This document shows, piece by piece, positions 32,621 through 43,734 of a stretch of 64,000 bases of DNA. A model generated the notes under the pieces. It ran no database searches, was not told the DNA's origin, and saw only the letters and a program-made list of their open reading frames with translations. How positions within the stretch are numbered: the first letter of the stretch is position 1; every line of letters begins with the position of its first letter. The DNA is from Bathynomus jamesi (Eukaryota; Arthropoda; Malacostraca; Isopoda; Cirolanidae): contig JAJOZX010000196.1 of NCBI GenBank assembly GCA_023014485.1, positions 62,001 through 126,000 of the forward strand, in the 5' to 3' direction. The position numbers and the translations under genes are program-made.

Positions 32621-33237
32621 GACCCTGGCCAAATTATTAGACTCGGTGGCTGAATTTTTTTTAATGAAACAACCTATATTTTTCCCATTTTATATTTAGT
32701 TTTAGGTATATTAGGAACTTCTAAATTATTTGCTACTTTTTTCTTAACATAATGTGTGAGTGTAAATGTGAGTGTCAGTCTTGAGTGGGGGGGGGGGGGG
32801 GGGACAAAGGGGGAATGTGGTGATAAGAAAATCTAGCATCGCACGTCATCTGTAACGCCTTGTGTTGTTTACCATTTACTTCAGTTTGAAAGCACTCTTT
32901 ACACTGATTGGATGTTGTTTCACAAAGAAGCTTAAATTTTCTTAAATTAATATATTTTTTATGCTCTACTATAGCTTAGTGTGTGAAATTTTAACTGTAC
33001 CTTGCTACTTTTCAGATTTGTAGAGTTATTTTCTTTGTTCTTGTTCTAATTGATAATATGGGACGATTGTGTAATATTACGCCACGTAAAAAGGCGCGGA
33101 TTTGTGGTTTATTGATTGCTGATACTTTTCACAAAGAGAGATAGCGCGTAAAATGAATATGTCTCAATCAAGTGTCCGAAGAATCTCGTCAGTCTAGTCA
33201 GTCTCGTCAGTGTGTCTAATAATTTAGATAGGGTCTG
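32619..33237 (+). mobile_element. Tc1/Tc3-like deletion derivative, 619 bp
   Basis: Left end CAGACCCTGGCCAAATTATT, right end inverted CAGACCCTATCTAAATTATT; right flank TA present, left flank is CA in a microsatellite. Contains the transposase N-terminus at 33058-33190 and a 16-bp G run at 32788-32803. Confidence 0.82.
33058..33190 (+). pseudogene. Tc1/Tc3 transposase N-terminal DNA-binding fragment
   Basis: MGRLCNITPRKKARICGLLI followed, after a one-base frame change, by REIARKMNMSQSSVRRIS. This is the paired-type helix-turn-helix of Tc1/Tc3 transposases ('L+..ER..I..L...G.S..EIA..L..S.S.V.RI'). Only about 45 codons remain; the catalytic domain was lost by the internal deletion. It would recognise the terminal repeats but not cut. 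Confidence 0.7.
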
Positions 33238-33401
33238 TATGTATATATATTATATGTTTGTACAGAGAACCTGTATGGGCAACTCGCCTTTGTAAGGGTG
33301 ACCTTTTGTGGGTTCTTGATTTATGCCATTTACTACGCTTTTCAATAAACTTACATATGAGACATTTTATAATATCTTCTCTCTCTCTTCTCTCTCTCTC
33401 T

Positions 33402-33447
<46 letters not shown>

Positions 33448-33637
33448 CTATAATTCTTCAAAAAGAATATTAAATCAAAAGATTTAAATAAAAAAATCAC
33501 ATTTTTGCTTCATCTCAAATAATTCCGATTCTTTTGTCATTATTAAATATAATTAATTAATTATATCTTTAAAGGGAATAAAATGAAATAATGGGAATAA
33601 ATATATTATTTATTTTAAAACAATAAAAAACAATAAC

Positions 33638-33772
33638 CAAATGATAATGATGATAATAATGATAATAATGATAGTAATGATAATGATAATGATGATAATA
33701 ATGCTAATAATGCTAATGATAATGATAATGATAAAAATGATAATGATAATGATGATAATAATGATAATAACG
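33638..33772. repeat. GATAAT/GATGAT microsatellite
   Basis: Imperfect trinucleotide and hexanucleotide repeats of ATG/ATA type. (CT)n(TA)n tract at 33380-33442 lies before it. Confidence 0.9.
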
Positions 33773-33986
33773 CCTTATTGCTTTTAGTTAAATTGTTTAT
33801 TACAGAATTACGGATGTAAATTGTGAATTGCGTTACAAACTCGGTACTTTACAGACAATCTTTAAGACTCGTTAGCATCTTTACAGACTAAAGGCATTCT
33901 AATTTAATCAGCAATTTCACGAATAGGTCAGTAAATTCAAGGAGAGATCGTGGGCCCGGTCACCAAATGATATTTCAGTATACAGT

Positions 33987-33990
<4 letters not shown>

Positions 33991-34058
<68 letters not shown>
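33991..34058. repeat. (CT)n-(TA)n microsatellite
   Basis: CT dinucleotides then TA dinucleotides. Confidence 0.95.
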
Positions 34059-34061
<3 letters not shown>

Positions 34062-34197
34062 TATATACACACGATCTAATACATGAATACTAATAGGAAG
34101 AAATTGTAGAAAGTTATATTAAAACGGCCGTTGTAATGAAAGCCAGTGAAGTCCCTGGAACGTCAATAAGGCTGAGAAAGGACTATGAATTAAAGGG

Positions 34198-34199
<2 letters not shown>

Positions 34200-34286
<87 letters not shown>
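34200..34286. repeat. (GA)n microsatellite
   Basis: Long GA run with one phase break at 34233. It is responsible for the Arg/Glu-rich spurious ORF there. Confidence 0.95.
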
Positions 34287-34288
<2 letters not shown>

Positions 34289-34435
34289 AAGTTCTATTCG
34301 TCTTTTGCTAATGGAATTAGGGAACAATTCCTTTGTATTGGATGAGAATAATATATTTCCATTCTGCCTAAATATATAGTCATGCGCGCAGGACTTTATA
34401 CCTTTGCTTTATATTCAATCTCCTTCGTGCCAGTT

Positions 34436-34475
<40 letters not shown>

Positions 34476-34479
34476 CGAT

Positions 34480-34690
34480 TGTTCACGATCGACATGGGTT
34501 CGACCCCTTTGCAACATCCCGCCTCATTTGTTTTTTTTTCTGGTACCCATTTTTCTGTTAACCAAAGGAGAATGAACAGCTGGGTGAGTTGCGCACCACC
34601 TACCTAACCGCGACGAGAAGTGAACCTGTAGCACATGGATTCGTTGTTGGCGCTACTAACCACTGCACCACTGAGGCGCATTATATATAT
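34480..34690 (-). mobile_element. tRNA-derived SINE (GCGCCTCAGTGGTGCAG family)
   Basis: Minus-strand head GCGCCTCAGTGGTGCAGTGG at about 34680 downward, with A-box-like TGGTGCAGTGG and B-box-like AGGTTCACTTC. The same head occurs on the plus strand at 51683. The body continues to about 34480; (TA)n adjoins both sides. Not a functional tRNA: acceptor stem does not pair. Confidence 0.72.
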
Positions 34691-34744
34691 ATATATACAC
34701 ATACACTGTATACTCGTATATATTCTTGGCATGTCTAAGACTCC

Positions 34745-34910
34745 AAACCAGTGGTTCCCAACTTTTTCTGGCTCAAGGCCCCGAACTGCCATCTGTCTTC
34801 TTTGACGCTCCAGTCCTCTGAGGATTTTGCGTCTTGTTTCGAGGGCCTCCTGAGGTTTTGCTCTATCAATGCTGAATATCGAGTTAGCCCCTGAGCACCA
34901 CATAACTTGA
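34745..34910. mobile_element. hAT-like terminal fragment
   Basis: CCAGTGGTTCCCAACTTTTT (34749-34768) with GGCCCCGAACTGCC is a common hAT end type. No second end or TSD was identified, so it is a fragment. Confidence 0.35.
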
Positions 34911-35429
34911 AATTGAGCCTTTATAGTTTCCTTTCGGAGGTTATAAAATTGTGAATGATTTTGCTTGATTTGAAATTTGGATATATTGAATAAGTTTTCA
35001 ATTTTTTATTTATTCTTTTGTTCTTTTGTATGCGTGCGTTTTTGCTGAAATTTGACGGCACCTTGTTGGAAAATACTTCTCAGAACGATGGCTCCAGACA
35101 TTATTTATTACGGACGTTTCGATCCAGACTGAGGGTCATCATCAGTGAAATTGAAAAAAGGAAATAAAAACGGTTAAAACAAGGATATAAAATAAAACCA
35201 TGATAAAAAATAATTAAAACTGATAAGCGACAACACAATGTTAGAATTTGAAATAAAAGCTTCCCCCAACGTCACCATGATGACAAGTCAAGGGTAACGG
35301 AAGAAATGTCTTTAGGAAAAAGCAGCAAGGAGAGGAAAAGGCAGAAAATAGTTGGTTGGTAAAAAGTTTCTGTTAATTTACATTACATTCTGTTTACATT
35401 TACAGTATAAAGATATATGTATCACAGAG

Positions 35430-36880
35430 GCTCTAACAAGCGAAGAAGGCGTTCCTCATGACGGCAGATATAAATAGAAGAGGAATTAATATTAATAAAT
35501 TTGAAACTAGATTAAGGAAGAACTTGAAAGTGACGTTATGAAGAAGTGTGTTCATTTTGTCGGTGGTATGACCAAGAAAAGGTAGTGTAATATATGTCTC
35601 TAATTTTGGAAAAGTAGGGATTGTTTATCGAAACTGAAAAAGATTTTGAAGGAAAAAATTGAGAGAGTTTTTTGAAAAGATGTATTGGGTGTATACTGTA
35701 GGTCAGGGGTTCTTAACCTTTTTAGGCTGCGATCCAAATTCTGGTCTCGGGGCTAACTCGGCGACCAATGCCTTCAAACAGTCCACTCGTAATAAATAAT
35801 AAAATAAATAATAATGTTAAAATGATTAGGGATAACATAAATAAATGATAAATGACAATTTGATGACCCAAGTTTGGGTCGCGACTCAAAGGTTAAGAAC
35901 CCCTGCTGTAGGTACTCTACTTAAAGAAATGTGAAAGATAGCTAAGCTCTCGACGGAACAGAAGTCAATCTGAACAATTTGATAAATTCGGTGTATTTTA
36001 CGTGTCGTGCTAAATACTTTTATACGGAGAGGTATTGAACTAGACTAATTAGTCCTAAGGCGAGTAGACGTTTCTTTCCTGTAAATGGAAGTTGAGAAAC
36101 GATCAGGAGAACGAGTAATCAAAAAAACGTCAAGGAAGGATAGAGGCCTTTCGGTTTCCATCTCGAGGGGAAATTTAAGATTAGGATCATAATGGTTAAT
36201 ATAGTTAAAGAACAAAGACGCATTCTTCTTACGTTGAAATATAAGAAAACATTCATTAACATATTGTTTGTGCGCAAGAAGAGGAAATTGCAAGGGGTAA
36301 TTCTGGAACCAAATGCGTTCATGATGGGTAAGGAAGCTGTTAGCAAAGGAAGAAACAAGAGGAGAACCCATCGCCATGCCGTCTACTTATTGATATAAGA
36401 TATTGTTAAACATAAAAACTGCATCTTCAACTGAAGGTTTAGTAAGTGAAGGAAAGAATATTTTTCCATTCTAAAAATATGAGCGTTATGAGGGTTAGTG
36501 GCCAAGAGATTAGCAGTGATTACGTACAGGTTTCGGAAACAGTAACGTTGGTAAAGAGGAACTCAACATCAAAGCTGGTCATGAAACGGTCAATAGAGGG
36601 ATAAGAACGAATAAATTCAACAAAGGCAAAGGAATCTTTGAGGGTATATTGATTACGAGTAAGAGGATCAATAAAGGGAACGAGGCACTTAGCCAATTTA
36701 TAATTCGGTGAATGTATGGCTGAAATACTAGAACGTATGGGGAGAGCTGTTTTACGAGTTTTTGGAAGGCCATATAAAACTCCGGGAGCAGTACCGGAAG
36801 TAAATACTTGGCCATAAAAATCAATTAATATATTTTTGGCTTTTAAAGACCGAAGGAAATAATTAATTGCTCTAATTATT
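35430..36880 (-). pseudogene. PLE reverse transcriptase relic
   Basis: Minus-strand motifs: VLYGLPKTRKTALPI (about 36750-36790), DPLTRNQYTLKDSFAF, MTSFDVE-FLFTNV (about 36560), MAMGSPLVSSFANSFLTHHE (36320-36377; usual GMGSPLSP-AN), KQYVNECFLIF (catalytic FVDD has become YVNE, so inactive), RPLSFLDV and TSIYRKETST. Downstream TTDKMNTLLHNVTF-K-F-F-L matches the PLE segment linking RT to the GIY-YIG domain. It is broken by frameshifts near 36580 and 36040 and by the MITE. Function in an intact relative is reverse transcription with GIY-YIG endonuclease. Confidence 0.8.
35704..35905. mobile_element. hAT MITE with perfect 8-bp TSD
   Basis: Inverted ends CAGGGGTTCTTAACCTTTTT / AAAGGTTAAGAACCCCTG. 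CTGTAGGT is duplicated at 35696-35703 and 35906-35913. Length 202 bp, no coding capacity. Confidence 0.93.
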
Positions 36881-36906
36881 TTTTATTATAGAAGGGTAAC
36901 TAAAAT

Positions 36907-36909
36907 ATT

Positions 36910-36952
<43 letters not shown>
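36907..36952. repeat. (TG)n-(TA)n tract
   Basis: Separates PLE 1 from PLE 2. Confidence 0.9.
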
Positions 36953-36956
<4 letters not shown>

Positions 36957-39503
36957 TAGGAGAAATCCAATGACAAGGAGAAATGTAAATGCCATGAAAA
37001 GTCTTCTTTATGCGCAACGTTTCGAGCAATACGCTCATCTTCAGGCTGTTTAAAACAATGTGAAATTAAAATCAATATTGAATGAAAAACAAACAGAAAA
37101 TTTCTATAACCTATTCGTAAAGACAAATTTTAAAAGACTGAGAAAAGAGGGTTAAGTTCTAAGTTATACAGATTTACATATAAAAATTAAGAAGTTATTT
37201 TTAAATACATGTAGTAAATGTGAAATTAATACACTGGAAAAATTACCAATAGTACACTGGAACAATGGAGCTATCTACCTTACACAGCAGTATCCGAGGC
37301 CGACTAATTTGAGCAGAGGAAACGGGAACGAAGGATGGCGAGGGAGATAGGGGAAGGAGGGATTATAAGGAATTGGGGAAGGAGGAGGGATCATAGCAAA
37401 TTGAGAGGGACGGACGATGAGTCAACATTCAGACTAGGGGACAATGCTTTAATGAAAAGGATTCTAAAATTCTTAGTGAGTTGGGACAAGTATTACAACC
37501 AAGAATTTTAAAATTGTCTAAAGTGACATCAATTTTGCATTTGATGCTATGTTCACGAATGCTGGAGCTTCCTTAGTTTTTAAAATTTTACCTGTTCGGC
37601 CACTTATTCCCATATGCGAATAAAATCTAGCCCTGAGAGAGCGAACAGTGCTGCCGATGTAATTCCCAAGGAGACACCTAGGGCAGGTAAATAAATATAC
37701 AACACCGCTACGCAACGAGTCAGGGGTTCGATCCTTCGCTGAGAAAAAGCTACCTAAAGACGTTTTATTAATAAATATGATGCGGAAATCAGTATGATAA
37801 AAAAATTTCCTTAACAATTTTGTAAATTTAAGCTTAAATTCTTTATTCAAAGGACCCATTTCAGGTACCAAGAAATATTTTATATCCTTCGCACTGTAAT
37901 ACATGGAAGTTGAGGGCTATAAACATTATTTAAGAAGGATCTAATTAGTTTGTCTACATATTGAACAGGAAAACTATTATTAGTAAAGTATGATCTTAGA
38001 TTATTAAATTCATCATTAAGTAAGGTAAAATTAGAGGTCAAATTATATCCTCTGAACAGGAGAGTTTTAATACAAGACATCTTATAGTTGAAATCAGTAA
38101 AACTAAAAAAAAATTCATGCCCAAACCAGTGAAAGTGGGTTTCCTATAAACTGATGTAGTAATAGAATCACCGTTTTTCGAAATTAAAAGATCTAAGAAG
38201 GGGAGGGAGCCATTTTCTCAGTTTCCATTGTATACGTTATATTGGGGTGCAAAGAATTTAGGAAGTTAAAGAATTGTTGCGCTTGTACCGCATTATCAAA
38301 GACTGCTATCGAATCATCAACGAAGCGTCGATAGAAAATTGGCTTGAGATGAGTGGGAGATTGTCTAAAAATTACACTTTCTAAATGAGTCATAAAAAAG
38401 TCAGCTGCTAACGGTCCGACTGGTGATCCCATCCCTACCCATCAATTTGTTGGTAAACCTTATTGTTGAAAGTGAAATAGCATTGTTTGAAGACCAATTC
38501 TAAAAGTTCCTTCAAATGAGACAATGAAAAACCATGAAAATTATCAACTGAGCTAAAAACCCTATCTAAAATAATGGCAATAGTTTCAGATACAGGTACA
38601 TTTGTGAAAAGTGACTTTACATCAAACTGACAAAAAACTTTTTTGAATCGAAGTTTTTACCCAAGGGTCTTTTTGGAATTCAAACGAGTTATTTATAGTG
38701 TAAGCATTTTTCGCAAAGGGGGACAGGAGACGAACAACAAATTTTGCCAATTGAAAGGTGGGTAAGTTATACGAAGCTAAAATAGGACGGAGAGGTGTTC
38801 CAGCTTTATGGATTTTAGGCAGACAGTATAATTGAGCAAGATTAGCACCAGATGCGAACAACTGAGAGTAAGTATCATTTTTTATTATCTTTAAGGACTT
38901 TAGTCGTGACAGAAATCTATTAACCTGGTCTTCTAACCTTACAATGACTTTATTTACAGGTTCTAGAATTTGTTTGAATTTAGTAAGATCACTTAGGATT
39001 TCATTAGTTTTGTTTATGTAGTCCGATTTATTCAAAATAACCACTCCGTTACCCTTGTCTGGTCTAGTCAAACAATCTCCTGGTTCTTTGCCAAATTCTT
39101 AATACACTGCAAATCACTCTTCCTAAATATGAAAGATTGAAATTTAAGATTTCTAAGTTTAAGAAAAAATTCTTGAGTTAAATTTGAGAACTGACATTTG
39201 AATTATTGAAATCCCCCACATGGGGAACATTTTTCAAGCCATTGAAAAATTTTTCAAAGTAAAGAAAAAACGAGGGCTTATATATTTGAAACAACGGAAG
39301 CTTAAATTGCAAACCAAGTGACAGTAAAAACTTTTCCCGAGGGGAGAGTGTGTAACTAGAAAGATTCGAAATTACCTTCTCTGAATTGAAAAAATTTGGT
39401 GAATTCATTCCCAAAGCCTTTAACTTACGTTCATGTGTTTCCAAGATGGTAGAGTGAAATTTTTCTAGTTCACGTTGTACAAGAGAAATTATTAATAAAT
39501 AGT
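36953..39503 (-). mobile_element. Penelope-like element 2, inverted relative to element 3
   Basis: Minus-strand PLE with a terminal repeat at 36953-37350 (hammerhead-like motif at about 37025-37060), coding to about 39500. At 39503 it meets the plus-strand terminal repeat of element 3. It lacks about the first 130 codons present in element 3, so its 5' end was truncated where the two elements abut. Confidence 0.85.
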
Positions 39504-39570
39504 CCTCCTTCCCCAATTTTATAATAGTTATATCTCCCCGCCATCCTTCGTTCCCGTTTCCTCTGCTCAA
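37396..39570 (-). pseudogene. PLE reverse transcriptase with GIY-YIG domain, frameshifted (minus copy)
   Basis: Minus-strand order: YLLIISLVQRELEKFHSTIL, RPDKGNGVVILNKSDY (about 39020-39068; characteristic of PLEs), LYCLPKIHKAGTPLRPI, GSPVGPLAADFFMTHLE (38380-38432), RRFVDDSIAVF with the catalytic DD intact, VYRKPTFTGLG, then the GIY-YIG domain: GVVYLFTCPRC and GNYIGSTVRSLRARFYSHMG (37610-37700). The YIG and following Arg are intact here, unlike the plus copy. Breaks: near 39100, 38640, 38440 (one-base loss in the GGGG before MGSP), 38205 and 37570. It would nick DNA with GIY-YIG and reverse-transcribe if intact. Confidence 0.87.
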
Positions 39571-42500
39571 ATTAGTCGGCCTCGGATACTGCAGTGTAAG
39601 GTAGATAGCTCCATTGTTCCAGTGTACTATTGGTAATTTTTCCAGTGTATTAATTTCACATTTACTACATGTATTTAAAAATAACTTCTTAATTTTTATA
39701 TGTAAATCTGTATAACTTAGAATTTAACCCTCTTTTCTCAGTCTTTTAAAATTTGTCTTTACGAATAGGTTATAGAAATTTTCTGTTTGTTTTTCATTCA
39801 ATATTGATTTTAATTTCACATTGTTATTAAACAGCCTGAAGATGAGCGTATTGCTCGAAACGTTGCGCATAAAGAAGACTTTTCATGGCATTTACATTTC
39901 TCCTTGTCATTGGATTTCTCCTAAATATTAAATTGAAGCTCTGTAGAAGCAACCCGCATGATATATATTCAAGGTATGGACAAGATGGCCTCAGGGCTTA
40001 TCGCCATGTTTGGAAGACTTCACGAAAGTTTCTCAAGTCAAAACTGGACTGTTATTTTCTTGAAATGTGTCGGACTTGCAGGATTTTCCCGAAATTTGTT
40101 TACTTCAAACTCTACCGTGATAATCTATATGACTCTGAATTTTATCAATCGTCCCTGGAATATTTATTAAATAATGAAATTAATTATAAAATCAAAATAT
40201 CAGATTCGCATAACAAGTCTCTTGGGCATTATATAACTACTCTTAAAAATACCTTGTCGTTGTTGGACTATTTATTAATAATTTCTCTTGTACAACGTGA
40301 ACTAGAAAAATTTCACTCTACCATCTTGGAAACACATGAACGTAAGTTAAAGGCTTTGGGAATGAATTCACCAAATTTTTTCAATTCAGAGAAGGTAATT
40401 TCGAATCTTTCTAGTTACACACTCTCCCCTCGGGAAAAGTTTTTACTGTCACTTGGTTTGCAATTTAAGCTTCCGTTGTTTCAAATATATAAGCCCTCGT
40501 TTTTTCTTTACTTTGAAAATTTTTTCAATGGCTTGAAAAATGTTCCCCATGTGGGGATTTCAATAATTCAAATGTCAGTTCTCAAATTTAACTCAAGAAT
40601 TTTTTCTTAAACTTAGAAATCTTAAATTTCAATCTTTCATATTTAGGAAGAGTGATTTGCAGTGTATTAAGAATTTGGCAAAGAACCAGGAGATTGTTGT
40701 GACTAGACCAGACAAGGGTAACGGAGTGGTTATTTTGAATAAATCGGACTACATAAACAAAACTAATGAAATCCTAAGTGATCTTACTAAATTCAAACAA
40801 ATTCTAGAACCTGTAAATAAAGTCATTGTAAGGTTAGAAGACCAGGTTAATAGATTTCTGTCACGACTAAAGTCCTTAAAGATAATAAAAAATGATACTT
40901 ACTCTCAGTTGTTCGCATCTGGTGCTAATCTTGCTCAATTATACTGTCTGCCTAAAATCCATAAAGCTGGAACACCTCTCCGTCCTATTTTAGCTTCGTA
41001 TAACTTACCCACCTTTCAATTGGCAAAATTTGTTGTTCGTCTCCTGTCCCCCTTTGCGAAAAATGCTTACACTATAAATAACTCGTTTGAATTCCAAAAA
41101 GACTCCTGGTAAAAACTTCGATTCAAAAAAGTTTTTTGTCAGTTTTGATGTAAAGTCACTTTTCACAAATGTACCTGTATCTGAAACTATTGCCATTATT
41201 TTAGATAGGGTTTTTAGCTCAGTTGATAATTTTCATGGTTTTTCATTGTCTCATTTGAAGGAACTTTTAGAATTGGTCTTCAAACAATGCTATTTCACTT
41301 TCAACAATAAGGTTTACCAACAAATTGATGGGGTAGGGATGGGATCACCAGTCGGACCGTTAGCAGCTGACTTTTTTATGACTCATTTAGAAAGTGTAAT
41401 TTTTAGACAATCTCCCACTCATCTCAAGCCAATTTTCTATCGACGCTTCGTTGATGATTCGATAGCAGTCTTTGATAATGCGGTACAAGCGCAACAATTC
41501 TTTAACTTCCTAAATTCTTTGCACCCCAATATAACGTATACAATGGAAACTGAGCAAAATGGCTCCCTCCCCTTCTTAGATCTTTTAATTTCGAAAAACG
41601 GTGATTCTATTACTACATCAGTTTATAGGAAACCCACTTTCACTGGTTTGGGCATGAATTTTTTTAGTTTTACTGATTTCAACTATAAGATGTCTTGTAT
41701 TAAAACTCTCCTGTTCAGAGGATATAATTTGACCTCTAATTTTACCTTACTTAATGATGAATTTAATAATCTAAGATCATACTTTACTAATAATAGTTTT
41801 CCTGTTCAATATGTAGACAAACTAATTAGATCCTTCTTAAATAATGTTTATAGCCCTCAACTTCCATGTATTACAGTGCCGAAGGATATAAAATATTTCT
41901 TGGTACCTGAAATGGGTCCTTGAATAAAGAATTTAAGCTTAAATTTACAAAATTGTTAAGGAAATTTTTTTATCATACTGATTTCCGCATCATATTTATT
42001 AATAAAACGTCTTTAGGTAGCTTTTTCTCAGCGAAGGATCGAACCCCTGACTCGTTGCGTAGCGGTGTTGTATATTTATTTACCTGCCCAGGTGTCTCCT
42101 TGGGAATTACATCGGCAGCACTGTTCGCTCTCTCAGGGCTAGATTTTATTCGCATATGGGAATAAGTGGCCGAACAGGTAAAATTTTAAAAACTAAGGAA
42201 GCCTCCAGCATTCGTGAACATAGCATCAAATGCAAAATTGATGTCACTTTAGACAATTTTAAAATTCTTGGTTGTAATACTTGTCCCAACTCACTAAGAA
42301 TTTTAGAATCCCTTTTCATTAAAGCATTGTCCCCTAGTCTGAATGTTGACTCATCGTCCGTCCCTCTCAATTTGCTATGATCCCTCCTCCTTCCCCAATT
42401 CCTTATAATCCCTCCTTCCCCTATCTCCCTCGCCATCCTTCGTTCCCGTTTCCTCTGCTCAAATTAGTCGGCCTCGGATACTGCTGTGTAAGGTAGATAG

Positions 42501-42850
42501 CTCCATTGTTCCAGTGTACTATTGGTAATTTTTCCAGTGTATTAATTTCACATTTACTACATGTATTTAAAAATAACTTCTTAATTTTTATATGTAAATC
42601 TGTATAACTTAGAACTTAACCCTCTTTTCTCAGTCTTTTAAAATTTGTCTTTACGAATAGGTTATAGAAATTTCTGTTTGTTTTTCATTCAATATTGATT
42701 TTAATTTCACATTGTTATTAAACAGCCTGAAGATGAGCGTATTGCTCGAAACGTTGCGCAATAAAGAAGACTTTTCATGGCATTTACATTTCTCCTTGTC
42801 ATTGGATTTCTCCTAAATATTAAATTGAAGCTCTGTAGAAGCAACCCGCA

Positions 42851-42855
<5 letters not shown>
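39504..42855 (+). mobile_element. Penelope-like element 3 with two terminal repeats
   Basis: Direct terminal repeats at 39504-39960 and about 42390-42855 (shared CGTTCCCGTTTCCTCTGCTC, AAGGTAGATAGCTCCATTG, CCTGAAGATGAGCG, GTCATTGGATTTCTCC, ending AAGCAACCCGCAT). Such repeats flanking a PLE coding region are the known pLTR arrangement. Both contain the hammerhead-like motif (39836 and 42727). Flanked on the right by (TA)n. Confidence 0.88.
39885..42380 (+). pseudogene. PLE reverse transcriptase with GIY-YIG domain (plus copy)
   Basis: Frames in sequence: 39885-40610 (N-terminal region, including KFVYFKLYRD and the YLLIISLVQRELEKF block), 40657-41112 (RPDKGNGVVILNKSDY; LYCLPKIHKAGTPLRPI), 41087-41923 (SFDVKSLFTNVPVSET, GMGSPVGPLAADFF, RRFVDDSIAVF, LPFLDLLIS, VYRKPTFTGLGM, up to FLVPEMGP), 41920-42165 and 42156-42380 (GIY-YIG region). 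Breaks are single-base: GGGG/GGGGG at 40556, near 41100, 41920 and in CCCAGGTG at 42090, which cuts the GIY-YIG domain. Catalytic FVDD is intact. The start Met at 39885 lies inside the terminal repeat and may be spurious. Confidence 0.88.
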
Positions 42856-42881
<26 letters not shown>

Positions 42882-42896
42882 GGTAAAGTTACTTTT

Positions 42897-43160
42897 ACGA
42901 AATACGTAAGGATAGTCAGATACATTGCATTTCCTTAACTAGTAAGGTGGTCAGATAATATATCAGTAAATCTTCGTTACTAGTCGATGCACTATTAGAC
43001 TATTACTATTGTATATTGATACCAATAGTCAGATTTCTCACGTGAAATGTGTGAGGATAGTCAGATTCACTGTTTTCCATTACAAAAGTAATGTAATCAG
43101 ATGATATACTAGTAGAGTTTAGTTCCTAGTCAAATACACTAAGCAGATAGTGTTAAAACG
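42897..43160 (+). repeat. Degenerate direct duplication, about 140-bp period
   Basis: Segments 42897-43020 and 43041-43160 are diverged copies: GAAATACGTAAGGATAGTCA vs GAAATGTGTGAGGATAGTCA, then CAGATAATATATCAGTA vs CAGATGATATACTAGTA. Part of 42880-43524, where nothing else was recognised. Confidence 0.65.
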
Positions 43161-43524
43161 TTGAATGACTTTCACCATTGTTAATATATAAACAGTATAC
43201 AATTTATTTATCCAAATTTGTTTATTATTCATATATATTATATATGTTAACTTTTTTTTTTTTTACATATTTCAAAGTCTGATCTGATGTTCAATCGTAT
43301 CACATTCGGACCCTAACGTATGTTAACAATAGCAATAATAACAGAGTTCAGATGTGATAGTCACTATAAAATTCCACAAATTCTCTTCAATTGTTTTCAT
43401 GGTTGAATTAAAACGAGCTCTGATCTTTTAGAAATGGAGTCACGTTTTATTTTATACCTTTTTAATAATGAAGTTGCGCCAGACAAATTCCTGGAAATAA
43501 ATTAGTGTTGACAAAGAGTATTTT

Positions 43525-43659
43525 TTGGCAAGCTCGTATGATCATGCCTCACGTAGGAAGCAGTACAATAATAGGTTCAAAGTGAATATATTATTAATTG
43601 GATTAGAAAAGTTGTATATAATATTTGCATTTAAAATGAAGAATATTGCATTCCTAAAT

Positions 43660-43734
<75 letters not shown>

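Larger units (their letters stand above)
35080..36890 (-). mobile_element. Penelope-like element 1 (5'-truncated)
   Basis: Minus-strand PLE: RT at 36045-36880, connection region at 35430-36040, and a terminal repeat part with a hammerhead-like motif at about 35085-35150 (minus: CTGATGAT, a GACC...GGATC stem, GAAACGTC). A hAT MITE interrupts it at 35704-35905. The GIY-YIG domain is lost just after its start. Confidence 0.82.

Noticed and set aside
34136..34345. Arg/Glu-repeat ORF
   Set aside because: Translation of the (GA)n tract.
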